The notes beneath the pieces were generated by a model, which was not told the origin of the DNA, did not search any database, and was given only the letters and a program-made list of their open reading frames with translations. The translations under genes and the position numbers were made by a program. Source: Datisca glomerata (taxonomy: Eukaryota; Streptophyta; Magnoliopsida; Cucurbitales; Datiscaceae). Taken from it: 64,000 bases of DNA. Below, piece after piece: positions 23,358 to 35,169 of the stretch. The stretch's first letter is position 1, and each line of letters starts with the position of its first letter. The DNA is taken from positions 2,765,307-2,829,306 of the forward strand of contig QANY01009387.1 of NCBI GenBank assembly GCA_003255025.1. The letters are read 5' to 3'.

Positions 23358-24623
23358 TTCGAAAACAGATGTTAGAGATCAGGGTTTGAATCTGTTGGTA
23401 ATTTGAAGCAGATGGACAGATAGAAGAAACAAATTCAAAACTTATTTATTGTTAAAGGAAAGAAGGAAGCTTTTTTTAGTGTGGTAATGAAGTCGCACTT
23501 TCATGCAGAGAGACAGAAAGAGAAAAAGGGAGCCAAAATGAAGATAGGCTTATTGAACTTTAGGGCCTGTCCTATTTAATGTACCTTATTTTGTATAAGG
23601 AATAGAGAGATTCAACTCTCTAAAGCCAACAACCTTTGGTGTCTTATTATATATTTTATTAAATAGCTTTAGACTAAACAATTAATGTTATCATTTATTA
23701 TATGACATAGTTATATGTTAACAAATTTATAAATTATTAACACGTCACTCGTTTAATGTAATACTGTTCATTTTATTTAAGGTTAAATGGAAGGTGACTC
23801 ACAAACTTTTTTTAATTCTTTAAATAGCTCAACGTTTAATTAGAAAAAATTGTGCTCTTGTTTATCATAAAAAAGAGAATTTGTGAGAATTCGTATAGAG
23901 ATAAAAGCACCTTTCGGCTTTTGTACATGGGACAATTTTAAAGAACAATTTCTGCCTGAATTTATGGTAGAATTATTCTATCATACAAAGGAATTGTTAT
24001 TTGATGAATTTCAAAATTTTAGGTCACTTCTCTAATTTGCATTTTGTTTGTCTCAGTTTAACTTCAAACTTTTACGTAGTTTTCAATCACAAACAAATAT
24101 TATGTGAAATTCGGGCAAATTTTTAGGAGGAATTATTTGCCCACAATTATACATTTATTCTAACATTTTTTCTTTCAAAATTGCAGTTTTTTAAAAATAA
24201 AGATAAACTCCAATACAAGACTTTAAGACGTGATAATTATAATTCAATATCCATAAAAAAAAACTATTTAAAAAAGCACGTGAGTGACAAGTTTATATAC
24301 CTATTATTGCCACAAGCATAAAGAAAATTCGAAAAAAAAGCCAGCTGTAGTACACAGTATATAAATGAATATGTCAAAAAGAGTATGTCATGAACAAGAT
24401 CTGGATTCGCATGCAATTCACTTCTTTTTTAATTTTATTTTTAATTTGTACCGACCAATTTTTAACTAAATATGATTAGTTTATATGTAGAACAAAATTA
24501 AAGCAAAAGGGAACTCTTTTAAAAGACTACCCTATTTTACTGCGACAACCCAAAGGGTTCTCTCCTTTCTTTTACCTCAGCGTATACTTTTTTCAAAGAT
24601 AACATATTCAGTCCAAATCAAAG
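23358..24623. other. 5' flank of the SDR gene, no gene seen
   Basis: The first 200 bp should hold the SDR promoter and 5' UTR. I see no convincing TATA box. The nearest candidate is ATTAAATAG on the minus strand near 23574. The rest is AT-rich with A-runs and no ORF. Confidence 0.4.
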
Positions 24624-24628
24624 ATATT

Positions 24629-25152
24629 TGTAAATGATTTTTTCGGTAGAAAAAATTTACGAACAAATAATAAATATAATAATAAAGAGAGATAGTGGGA
24701 GAATAAAAACTTCATAATTTACGTGAAAATTTTTTTTAAAAAAAAAAAATCACGGGAAGTCTTATGATGTTTTATTGTATTTTAGATTTTACATCGTTGT
24801 ATCGGTCTCAGCCCCCTATGTTGTTATATATATATTTATTTATAGGTTTTCAATCAGTTACATATAATCTAATATAACTTATCTAATTATAACTGAAAAT
24901 AAGTTTAACATAATATTTCACTGAAATCTAGCTTATCAATATTAACAACTAAGTAAATTTTGACTATCTGATCACTCCAATGATCGTGATTAGCTGCTCT
25001 TTGAATTGTCGCGTTGACAAACCATGTACTTTCATCTGATTGGTCTCCTTTTCATAAACGCCTAGTTGATCTTACGGTTCTCATTTTATCTTCTTTTCGT
25101 TAGATTTTCGGTTTAGATCTTGCCACGTGCCATGTGAGATTTTGACTGTTCA
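24629..25152 (-). repeat. LARD 3' LTR
   Basis: Direct repeat of 27970-28498. The alignment is clear throughout, for example cttatctaattataactgaa against cttatttaattttaactgaa. Many differences (roughly one base in six by eye) imply an old insertion. Ends TG at 24629 and CA at 25152 in plus-strand terms. Confidence 0.85.
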
Positions 25153-25356
25153 TTGGCTCTCAACAAAATAAAGAACTCAACATAATTTTATTTGTTGAAG
25201 TGTGATAATCATTATAACGCCTACTTGTTTATGTTCTCACGTGCTTCTTGGAAACATGGGACGTAGTTTTTCCAGATAACTTTTTGATTTTTCGTTGTCA
25301 GTGGTGGTTTCATTTCTTTCTGCCGTTACGTTCTTCTGTTCCTGTCTAGAAATGTT

Positions 25357-26039
25357 TTGCGGTTGTCGAGTAACTTTTTTATCAGTTTACTGTCGATGAT
25401 GATTACTTCTCCTTCATTTGTTATTATGTCTTTCTGTTCCTTTCACTACGGGCTCATTGACAGAGTTTTCCCATTTTTTTACTACGGGCTCACTGATAAA
25501 GTTTCTCCCATTTCTTCATTTTTTTCTTTCTCTCGTACGTTAAGATCTGTGACAAGAATATTGTACAAAAATAATAACATAATAATTTATTGAAATGAGT
25601 GAAGAATGAGTGTACTGTTTCATAATTTCATCACAAGGGTTCGAGTTTGATGTCCCACGTTCATTGGAAGAATTTTTCTAATTTTCCTTGCTACGGACTC
25701 ATTGATAGTTTTCTCCTCATTCAAAGACTTAGCGAAATTTGGGGATCAAAACCCGGTATTGTGCCGACTTCAAGCTTTCAACGGAATCCGTTTTAAAACA
25801 CTTAGGAAATTTTTGGCTCCTAGTTCTCCCAATGACTTAGGTGCAAATAAGAAACCATGACCCCGTATCTATTCTAAGAGAAGGAATTATGAGCTACCCG
25901 CTCCCAATGACTTACGCCCTTATTTCCTTGTGAGTAGGACTTATGAATCGCCTATTTCCAAGTACTTAAGTTCAAATAAAGAACCATGGTCCTGTCTTGA
26001 TTCTAAGACAAAGACTTACGAACTGTCCGCTCCCAAGAA
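25357..26039. repeat. LARD interior, upstream part with cccaatgactta units
   Basis: Contains spaced copies of ctcccaatgactta (about 25825 and 25897) and actacgggctcattgacag-like words (25447, 25481, 25683). Related units in reverse orientation occur in the Tat-type gypsy element at 53690-53900. The short ORFs here are not coding. Confidence 0.55.
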
Positions 26040-26410
26040 CCTAGGCCAAATGACCGTCAAACTTGTTCTCCACATTTCTGAGAAAAAGGTTTTTTCCACT
26101 TTCAAGGGCTTAGGTCAAAGGACCGCCGACCGTGTTCTCCATATTTTTAGAGAAGGTTTTTTCTGTTCACAAGGGCTTAGGCCAACCGCCGACCTTGTTC
26201 TCTACATTTCTGAGAGAAGGTTTTCCCCGCTCTTAAGGGCTTAAGCCAAAGGATCGCCGACCTTATTTTCCATATTTCTGAGAGAAGGTTTTTCCTACTC
26301 TCAAGGGCTTAGGCCAAAGGACCGGTGACCTTGTTTTCCACATTTGTAATGGAAGGCTTTTCCTGCTCTCAAGAGCTAAGGCCAAAGGACCGTCAATCTT
26401 GTTTTTCTTG
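26040..26410. repeat. LARD tandem array 1, period about 67 bp
   Basis: Five units, marked by gggcttaggccaaaggaccg at about 26105, 26172, 26235, 26304 and 26371 with variants. Each is followed by ccttgttctccacatttctg and a gagaaggttttt block. GC is higher than in the surroundings. Confidence 0.85.
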
Positions 26411-26479
26411 CTTTGCTGTAGATGATAGAGAGTTGATACCATGAATTTATCTTGTAAGTTCGGATCAACTTTTCTTCAC

Positions 26480-27700
26480 GTATCATGTCATAACTTTGTG
26501 TAGGAAGCTCAGAATCTCACTTCGTAAAATTCTTTAGGAAGCTGACTCTTGTATCTTCACGATAATATATGAATCACCATGCAACTCTTCCCGCATTAGT
26601 TTAGTTTTTATGATTGAAGCTGACTTATCTGTGCTATCTTCGTTTCTGAACATTCTATATGAAATTCATCATAACTTTTGCTCGTGAGTTCTAAATTGAG
26701 TTCTGCAAAATTCTCCAAGAAGTAAATTTTCATATATTTGTAATAATATATGATTCACCATGTAATTAGCTTTGAACAGATACAAAATCATTTTTAAAAT
26801 TTATTGTTCTGCATAATCCTCTTTTCTAAACAACTTTCATGAAAATTACCATAACTTTTGATTGAAAACTAAGACTTGAGTTCATAATTTTTTATCGAAA
26901 GCTCCAAATTAGATTTCGTAAAATTCTCTAATAAGTAGACTTCCGTATCTTTCTGATGATATATGAGTCGCCGTGTAGTTGGCTTCCAATCAACACAGTT
27001 TAATTTTCGAAGTTGATCGTTTCGCATAATTTACTTTCCAGAATAACCTTCATAAAAATTATCATAACTTTTGTTCGAGAGCTTCAAATCAAGTTTTACA
27101 AATTCTTCAAGAAGTAGACATTCATATATTTCCAACAGTATATAATTTTCCATGCCATACTATCTAAATCGATATATTTAAAAATATAATTTGAAAAACG
27201 TGAATAGCCTTACTCTTCTGAACAGTATATACAATAATTATTGTAACTTTGGATCGAAAACTCTAAACTGAATTCGGTAAAATTTTCCAAAAGTAGAATT
27301 TCATATCTTTCTGATGGTATAAGATTTGTTATATGATTCTCTTCCAGCTAGTATGGTTTAATTTTCGAAGGTGACTGTTGTGCATAATCTGCTTTCCTGA
27401 ACAACTTTCATGAAAATTATTATAACTTTTGTTGGGAGCTCCGAATCAAATTCTATAAAATTCTTCAAGAAATATAATTTCAAATCTTTCTAACAATATA
27501 TTATGTATCATGTAATACAATCTAAGTAAATATAGTTTAAAAATTAAATTTGTGAAATGTAAATATGTTTACTTTCCTGAATAACATGTGCGAAGACCAT
27601 CATAACTTTTGATCGAAAGCGCCGAATTGATTTCTGTAAAATTTTCTGAAAATTAGACTTCCACCTCTTTCTGATGATATAATATTTTCCATGTAACCCT
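26480..27700. repeat. LARD tandem array 2, period about 180 bp
   Basis: The anchor word (c/t)ataacttttg starts at 26489, 26670, 26850, 27063, 27242, 27421 and 27601. The spacings are 181, 180, 213, 179, 179 and 180 bp. The 213-bp unit carries an extra 30-bp partial copy near 26865-26895. Each unit continues with a gaattctgtaaaattctcca-like block, then an agtagacttccatatctttc-like block, and a tgattcaccatgtaa-like block. Units are strongly diverged, so the array is old. Confidence 0.9.
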
Positions 27701-27969
27701 TCCAACATTTTTAGTTTCTGTTTTGATTGTCGTTCCCCTAGTCGATGTTGTACTCATTTTCTGTTTCCGTATTTGGTTGTCGTACTCATATTCATTTATA
27801 TTTCTGTCTTCGTCGCCTATCCCATAGCCGTTTGTCGTACCGTTCTCGATTTTCGTCATCGGTTCCGTATTTGGCGCTGTATCATTTTTTGTTTCTGTTT
27901 CTGCTTCCAACTCATAAACGTTGTGGAAGGGGAGTTAGATTTGGTTTGGGGTGTTTTGGAAGGGATTTC

Positions 27970-28498
27970 TCATAAAGATTTTTTTTAGTATGGAAAACCT
28001 TTTACGAATGAATAATAAAGATAATAATTTAGAGAGAGAATGTGAGAATAAAAACACCATAATTTACGTGAAAAACCCTTAAAGGGAAGAAAAACCACGA
28101 GAAGACTTATGTTGTTCTGTTGTATTTTGAATTTTACATCATTGTATCAGTCTCAACCCCCCTATGTTGTTACATATGCCTCTATTTATAGCCTTTCAAT
28201 CACTTACATAGATCTGATATAACTTATTTAATTTTAACTGAAAATAGAATTAACATAATATTCAACGAAGATCTAACTTATCAACATTAACATTTAAGTA
28301 AATCTTGACCGTCTGATCAATCCAATGATCTTGATTAGCTTCCATTTAGATTGTCATGTTGGTAAACCATGTACTTTCGCCTGATTGATCTCATTTTCAT
28401 AAACGCCTAGCTTATCCTACAGTTCTCACTCTATCTTCTCTTCGATGAAACATTCGGTCTAGATCTTGCCACGTGCTATTTGAAATTTTGCTTGTTCA
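27970..28498 (-). repeat. LARD 5' LTR
   Basis: Direct repeat of 24629-25152. In the minus direction it begins TGAACAAGCAAAATTTC. It includes the TATA box at 28191-28179 and, further on, a ggtttttc...cacgtaaa segment that I recall from the transcribed part of plant LTRs. Confidence 0.85.
28179..28191 (-). promoter_or_regulatory. LARD LTR TATA box
   Basis: The minus strand reads CTATAAATAGAGG, a strong plant TATA box about 310 bp into the LTR. The matching site in the left LTR has drifted. Confidence 0.6.
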
Positions 28499-28503
28499 AT
28501 ATT

Positions 28504-29755
28504 ATTTGTACACACCCTGATATTTACCTAAAAGACACAGTTATCCATGTAGTTTAAGAAAAGATAAATGTGTCCAATTTGTTACAAGAAGTTTAGTTTT
28601 AAAATGAAATAACCAAAATAATCTTAGATCTAGACCAATTAAGTAATATTGACCCGTACTCAAGAGAATTCATATCTGAAAAAATCCAGACCTAAGAAAA
28701 TCTTTAAAACATAAAAATTTAAGTTCTACTTCATAAGTAATATAGAAAAATAAGGGTATTAAAGGAGTTTCGTATTAAAGGAGTTTCGTACATTTTCTTA
28801 AACGCAATTAAGTGTTCGAGTTTTTTTAGATAAACTTCAAAGGATATGTAAGCACTTAAAAAAGAGATATATTACATATATAACATCAATGAAAAGAACT
28901 TAAAGGAGTTAGGGTGGCTGATAAATAGGATCTGTTTTTATTCTTGGTTTGCTGGTTCCCAATCCCGATGTCGAGTGAGCTGGTTTTGCACTGTGTGTCA
29001 ACGGCTGCTACCCGAACAAAATGAATAAATAAAGAGGAAGGAAGGTGTAATGGGAACAATTATGTTACTGTTTAGATAACTACAAACAGATAATTACAAG
29101 GATTAAAAGAGAGACTTTGTTAAAAGTATAAACAAGTTTGTCATCTTATTAAGATTATGGAGACAACAGTGAGACAACTTATATACTGTTAAAGGTGCTA
29201 CAACTGTTTCTTGTCTGTTACTTTAATATCTAATATCAAATGCTCTCTCTTTCACACTCTCTCCACCCTTTCTGATTAAACAACAAAAAAGAAGATAAAT
29301 TTGCCTTTTGTTATTAGTTGGTCTCTCACACTCATATGCATATGCTGATCAGTAGTGCATAAATGGGTTGGATAAGTCCAACTATGTTGCTGATTTGGGG
29401 CTAAATTCGGATTAGAAATAATTGGTTTTGTTTGGATTCAACCTCATTTCCATTTGATTTGGGTAATTATCTAAGGGACTTAGACTTGGGCTAGAGCAGT
29501 TCGGTCTCATATAGTGAATTCCACATCCAGTCTATTGGGAAATTTTGCATAATAAATCAGGAAAAATTAAAAGATTAGACTACGTTAAATTTTAATTTTA
29601 TATTATGTCTTTTAATTTTATATTTTGCACATATGGTCGGATTCTCCTTTTAGTATGTTAGTTAGTTATGATTTTATTTGATCATTTATATTTTTGCCCT
29701 TTTATAAAACTAACTGTATGTTTTTAGGTATAATTATTATTTATTTGTTTGTAGG
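28504..29755. other. AT-rich interval, no gene assigned
   Basis: A GC-richer patch at 28910-29030 (ccaatcccgatgtcgagtga and neighbours) has no ORF that I can place. At 29537 the word gggaaattttgcataataaa resembles a MULE terminus like the one at 33238. No partner end is evident nearby. Confidence 0.4.
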
Positions 29756-30180
29756 TTGTCGCTGCTCCACGTCTCTCTTCTTCCTCGTATCCGACAGTTT
29801 TTGCTCAGCCATGAGTTTTCTCCAATTTCGCGTCTCTCAAACGTTGCCTTCCTCATAGCTTCCTCTACTAAAACACCAACTTTTCTCTCTCACAAACTAG
29901 CCCCAATAACCCCTAAAACCCCTTTTGTATCGCCTCCATTATCCCTCACCCAGGACCTCCGTTCTAATTTCTAAGAAAAAATTATCTATCTCGACTCCAT
30001 CGACTTCAATCGTCTCCGTATCTCTCACCAACATTAAATCTGTCGTCGATTTCATGACCCTACGAACTTCACTGCCATCAAGTTTCGTAGGATTGTCGGG
30101 ACCAGATTTGGTCACGACTTTCCAGGCCGCCGCGACCAGATCTAGTCCCGACTTCCTTCACTGCGATGGTATATAAAAAT
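29756..30180 (+). other. GC-richer segment, possible captured gene fragment
   Basis: Base composition jumps from AT-rich to balanced. Two overlapping short ORFs (72 and 83 codons) are Ser/Thr/Leu/Pro-rich and look like transit-peptide or UTR sequence. I do not recognise them. With the MULE-like terminus at 29537 and the large MULE starting near 30.5 kb, this could be a gene piece carried by a MULE. That is inference only. Confidence 0.25.
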
Positions 30181-30504
30181 ATATCAGATGGTAAATAAAA
30201 CTCTACTACATATATACCACGATTTACTAATAGTATATAAAAATATATCACAATTGTACTGCGAGATACTAATGGTATGTAAAAATATACTGTATATTAT
30301 TAGATACCATAGAATATATATATATATATTTATAAACTATGTAACATTGTCAGCGAGGGTTGTGTGAGGGTACATTATTAGTGAGGGCAATTTTGAATAT
30401 TTACTATGTTTTTTAGGTTTTAAGGATGCGTCATTATAAATTTCGGTCATTTGTGCAAATCACAACTTTTTGGGTCTTTTTTTTCTTTATTTTCCTATAG
30501 TGGC

Positions 30505-32785
30505 TTATTTACCTAATCGAACTAATAAACAACTTTTACGGGTGTGTTTTAAGAAATAACAAGTTTTTAATAGATTTAGGTAAATAGCAGGTTTTTTAAT
30601 TAGTCAATAATTTTAGACTAACATGACCATCATCTATATATAACATGTTACCAAATTTCACGGGTATATATCGGTATACGTCTGATATACCTAATTGATA
30701 GGCACAATAAATTAGGAAGTAACTATTTGAAATTTAAACATACTAATATTATTTATCAATTAGTTGATTATCAATACCTTGAAAATCGTTGATTAGTAAC
30801 TTCCCTCAATCAATTAACTCTAAATAAAAAACTAATAAAAATTTAAATTAAATTTATTAAAAATAACAATAAACACTTTCATCACATATAGAAGCCTATT
30901 TCAAGTATATTACTGAAAATAATAATACAACTACATCAATAAATATTATTGTAAAAATCTTTCAAGAAATTCATAGATATTGCGTGTTATTGAAGGTATT
31001 ATAGAATATCATACGTATATAGATGATATATTAGTTCCAATGATATCTTATTTACGGGAGTAATTAATGCTTAACTTTCTAATTATATTTTACATAACCC
31101 TAAATCAAGTAACTACTGGAATATTTAGAAAAAAATAAAAATCCCGCCCAAATCTACCCTTGAAACATGCTTAAATAAAATCATTTCCCTCCAATGAGAT
31201 ATTACAAAAAATAAACTAATTTGATCTCAAGGATTTTTTATATGGATTTTAGTTGGTAGGTAATATGGATTCTCTATTTTGTTCAACCAACTTTTGTGAT
31301 AAATATATGGTTGATTATGTTTTGTGACTTATATGTTGTGAATGTTTTTATCTACTTCTTATCAAAACATTATTTTTGTTCTATTGAAAGTAAAATATGT
31401 TGAATATCAATCATTATACGCTACATATGTATTACTAATATTAAAGTTCAATTAGCCATTGTTTTGAAATATGCTTGATATTTCATTAAGTACAGTTTGA
31501 TCATTTATTCACAGATTAATCAATAAATTGGGTTAGTCAATAACTGGTATCAATTATTTTAGTTTTCATAGTCATTAACTGAGCGACAATGATTGACAAT
31601 CAATAATTGAAAATAAAACAAAAAACGTATAAATCGCCAGTCAATAACTGATATGTTGTAATAATAATAATATATGAAAAAAGCCTAAAAACATCATCCA
31701 TTGGATTTTGAAACATCATCCATCAAATTGAATAAAAAAACAAAATATTATTCTCAAAACATATAATCCTCAAAATCTAATCTCTATTTTTTATTTATTG
31801 ATTGACCGTTGGTTGACGCTATCAAATTCCTGCATCTCTTTTTATTATATCCGATCAAATAACACCTTCCACATTTTACCTTATTAAATTCACATTTCGA
31901 TGGGATCCTCTTCTTATTCAGTCTAGCAGCTGAACGTCTTTTCTTTGGGGGTAGGACATGATGAATTTGAATCTCTTCCGGAACATTCCATTGACTACTA
32001 TTACCAAGAAGATGAACCAATTCCTCATACGTTTACTGTTTTAGAGAATAAACTAATTATTGAAATACATATATGATGATTTACTAAAATAAGAAAAAAT
32101 GACTTCGAAGCAGAGACCACGAGATCAAACAAAAAATATCTATTGAAAATATGACATTGAAACATATTTAACACGACGAGAATGATGAAAATAAATTTTG
32201 GAATACATAATAATGAGAAAGGATATTTAACCACAACTAAAAACGTATAAATAACATAAGAACTTCGGGTAAAATAAAATAAAATGATGAAAATAAATTT
32301 TGATCAAAACACTTGATAGAAAATATATGATGAACAGTCAAAGAAATCGAAATCAATGCATTATCCATTAGGCTAATCTAATAAAAAATAGATGAATAAT
32401 AACAAAACTAACCTTCCATGTTTGAATCTAACAATTATGAAGTAAGAAGGAATACGAACTACACTTATTTTTGTTTAAAAATGTAACTGTGTAGCTTCGA
32501 GTTTGTCTATCGAATATGAAGGAAGAATAAACACGAGTTAGACTATTTTTGGCGCAAAAATGAAACTCTATGGGTTCGAGAATGTCTATAACTAATGGAG
32601 AAAAAATGGGCCTACAATGGTTTCCCTTAAAAAATGCTGAATATTCGGAAGTGATAATGTCATTAATGGAATAGAAATTTTTCTTACCAAAATTTAGCTA
32701 AAAAAATCAATCATTGATTATCATTTTAATGTATTTTTTTAAAAACAATTAATGTTTACATTGAATGATAGTAAAATATAGAAAT
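30505..32785 (+). repeat. Left inverted arm of the MULE complex
   Basis: Matches the right arm in reverse over about 2.2 kb. For example, accatcatctatatataaca (about 30625) pairs with tgttatatatagatgatggt (about 42920). Near the inner end, gtgataatgtcattaatgga (about 32650) pairs with a similar reverse segment near 40430. It holds one copy of the 430-bp block that is doubled in the right arm, and a transposase C-terminal remnant. Confidence 0.8.
31784..32020 (-). pseudogene. MULE transposase C-terminal remnant in the left arm
   Basis: Encodes VHLLGNSSQWNVPEEIQIHH, then VLPPKKRRSAARLNKKRIPS and KVKCGRCYLIGYNKKRCRN. A PPxxRRxxGRPKKxR block followed by a KCGRCxxxGHNxRTC-type knuckle is the normal C-terminus after the SWIM finger in plant MULE transposases. 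Here the knuckle His is Tyr. Only the tail is present; the SWIM finger and catalytic core are absent. A sister copy lies at 41077-41265 in the right arm and a third, attached to more transposase, at 38065-38337. Confidence 0.7.
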
Positions 32786-33237
32786 ATCTAATTAATTATA
32801 AGAGTCCTACAAAATTAGATTATTAAATATATAAATTGAAGGTTAAAATCATCAACAATAAATTTGTCAACATATATGTATGTATATATACGTGTGTGTG
32901 TCTATATATACATATTGTATTTACATGTATATGTGTGTATTTGAGTGAGAGAAGAGGAGAGAGAGAGAGAGTGAAAGAGAAGGGGAGAGAGAGATGAAAT
33001 CGGAGAGAGGGAAAGATAAGGAGAGAGATTAAATTTTACCTAATTAATCAGAAATCCGTAGCATATCCAAAGAGAGAGACTATAATAGGTGGTTTTCTAT
33101 TATTTATTTATTTGTTAACGCTAATTAAGGGTATAATAGGTAGTTTATATATTTTTTATTGTGGGTTCATTCACAATGACTATTTTCGATGGTTAGAAAA
33201 CTGTTTGTCTATTTGTATATTAAGATACTAAAAAATT
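32786..33237. other. Spacer with microsatellites
   Basis: Contains a tatgtatatatacgtgtgtg run near 32880 and a GA-rich tract at 32945-33030 (agagagagagagtgaaagag). No gene seen. Confidence 0.5.
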
Positions 33238-33370
33238 GGGAAATTTTACATACTAGACAATATTAGGAGGGTGTGTTAAGAAATATCTGATTTTTCAGAT
33301 CTATAAGTAAATATTAAGTTTCCTAAATAATCAATAATTATAGACTAAAATACCCATCGTCCATATATAA
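33238..33370 (+). repeat. Internal MULE-like terminus
   Basis: Starts gggaaattttacatactaga, then gagggtgtgttaagaaatat, and continues with taaatattaagtttcctaaa. It resembles the outer arm sequence at 30540-30660 in the same orientation. It is probably the left end of a second MULE nested in, or ancestral to, the complex. Its right partner was not found. Confidence 0.55.
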
Positions 33371-35169
33371 TATACTGTCTATTATTTTGGCTAAATCAAC
33401 TATCTAATACTGATAGATTTAATTGATATACCCTACAATTAAGGAAACTATAAATATCAATGAATTCAAAGCATATTTATAATTATATTTAATAACCAGT
33501 TAAACTAAATTAACGGAATCAATAACCTCCACAATCGACTAAATATTTAATTAAAAAATATTAAACAGAATTCAACTTAAAGTCAATATAAACATGAAAA
33601 ATAAATCATATATAATACTATCAATGATATAAACATGAAATTTTTTAATAAATTTAAATATGATGTTTGTAGTATTATCATCGTAAATCATTAGTAAATA
33701 TGTGATATACATAACTCAATTAAGTCAGATAACAAAACTATATATTTGAGATTTTAATAATTGGTAATTAACATATTTAATGAAAGTTTCAAAACAAATC
33801 ATTCTCGTCGTGTTTACCCCTTAAAAACGGAAACCTCCATAATAACTGAGATAAATTTAGAAGGTAAATTCAAATTTGTACCACAATTAATTGAGATAAA
33901 AAGAGATAATTACACTTTCCTTAAAAACCAAAAATATTAAAAAAAAAACTAATCATCCCGCATCCCCAACCGCTTGTAATTAACATCCCCATCTAGTTAA
34001 TTGATTTAAAATTTAAATTTCAAATCCACCAATGATAAAAAACCTAAACTAAGGTAAACAAAAATTGAAAAATATGGTAAACCTAAACTATGGTAAACAT
34101 CAATGATAAATATTTGAGTAAATAAAAATTGAAAAAATAAAAAATTGAAACTACAGTTAAAGAAACTACTCTAACTATGATAAACCACAAGTCAATCAAC
34201 ACATCAAATCTCAAAAATCAACAAAAAATCAAGAACCCCTCCCATATTTGCAAACTATTCTCGAAACCTCCATCCACATAGCAACCACCATTGACGTCGA
34301 AAAAACTTCCACTAACACTATGTTTGGAACAAGGAGAACGTCATTGACAATGAGAACATCATTGACGAAAAAAACTCCATTGACGGTAAAGGTAAATCAA
34401 TTTTTCTCTTCTGTCATCTATAACAGATTCAATGTTCGTTCTTTGCCTATTTGAATCAAACTATCGATAATGGTTAAAATTAGTAAAACAACAATGATTT
34501 CTTTGTTTTCTTTTCATACTAAGTTTCTGATTGAACATGCATGTATATATATAAACGATTTTAAACAATTTTCCAATAGTATTGAGTATATACACTACTG
34601 AAAAACATTATGTTCATCTTGTATTTTGATTTTTTTAATATTTTTCAATATTCTGTAATCTTTAAATAGAAAGGTAGTTAATAAAGGATTGGTCAATAAC
34701 TGAGTATACAATCTATAGAATATTATACTAGTAGTCAATAACTATTTTTTAATGGAAGTCTAACTTTTACTCTTACTAGAATCATATAGTTGTATACAAA
34801 TTTAGTAATTTTGTGCGTTCCAAAATTCTGTAAAACTTTCTTTATAGTTTTAGTATATAGATATTGATTTATACAGTTCTTATCACTGAGTGATTAACTG
34901 TAATGTGGTCAATAAAAAATTGTATGGTTAATACTATTGTTCAGTACAGTTTTCGCTGATTATATTCAGTTATTCGTGGGATTTTATTGTCAGAGTAAAT
35001 AAATGATGATCATTGTTAGTTGATATGTGTTATTCAGTTAAATATTGTATATCAATCTATGTTAATGTATCATTTATTGATATAAATAGTATGTCTATAA
35101 CATATTGATTATCTACTATGTTATATGATTGACTTATATAAAACTCTGATAATAATTTATTATTTGTTT
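33371..35169. other. AT-rich MULE interior, no gene seen
   Basis: AT-rich with many A-runs. A short repeated stretch near 34330-34390 (acatcattgacgaaaaaaac and variants, three times) is a small tandem repeat of a cattgacg word. No coding sequence that I can support. Confidence 0.4.

Larger units (their letters stand above)
24629..28498 (-). mobile_element. Non-autonomous LTR retrotransposon (LARD type), 3.87 kb
   Basis: Two LTRs of about 525 bp (24629-25152 and 27970-28498) in direct orientation flank 2.8 kb with no coding capacity. A perfect 5-bp target duplication, atatt, lies at 24624-24628 and 28499-28503. On the minus strand the LTRs start TGAACA; the left LTR ends in ...TTTACA and the right one is mutated there. 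A TATA box in the right LTR fixes the orientation. Two tandem arrays fill the interior. No primer-binding site matching a tRNA that I know is visible. LTRs plus a long non-coding interior define a LARD, which must borrow enzymes from an autonomous relative. Confidence 0.85.

Noticed and set aside
27653..27988. Short ORFs on both strands with Thr/Glu or Phe/Arg bias
   Set aside because: They lie in the LARD interior next to the 180-bp array and overlap each other; better explained by a repetitive tattt/tcgtc tract.
29756..29974. 72-codon ORF as a plastid transit peptide gene
   Set aside because: Composition is suggestive, but no mature domain follows and no splice sites could be placed; kept only as a possible captured fragment.
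32940..33030. GA-rich run as a regulatory GAGA element
   Set aside because: It is a simple microsatellite inside a dead MULE with no gene nearby.
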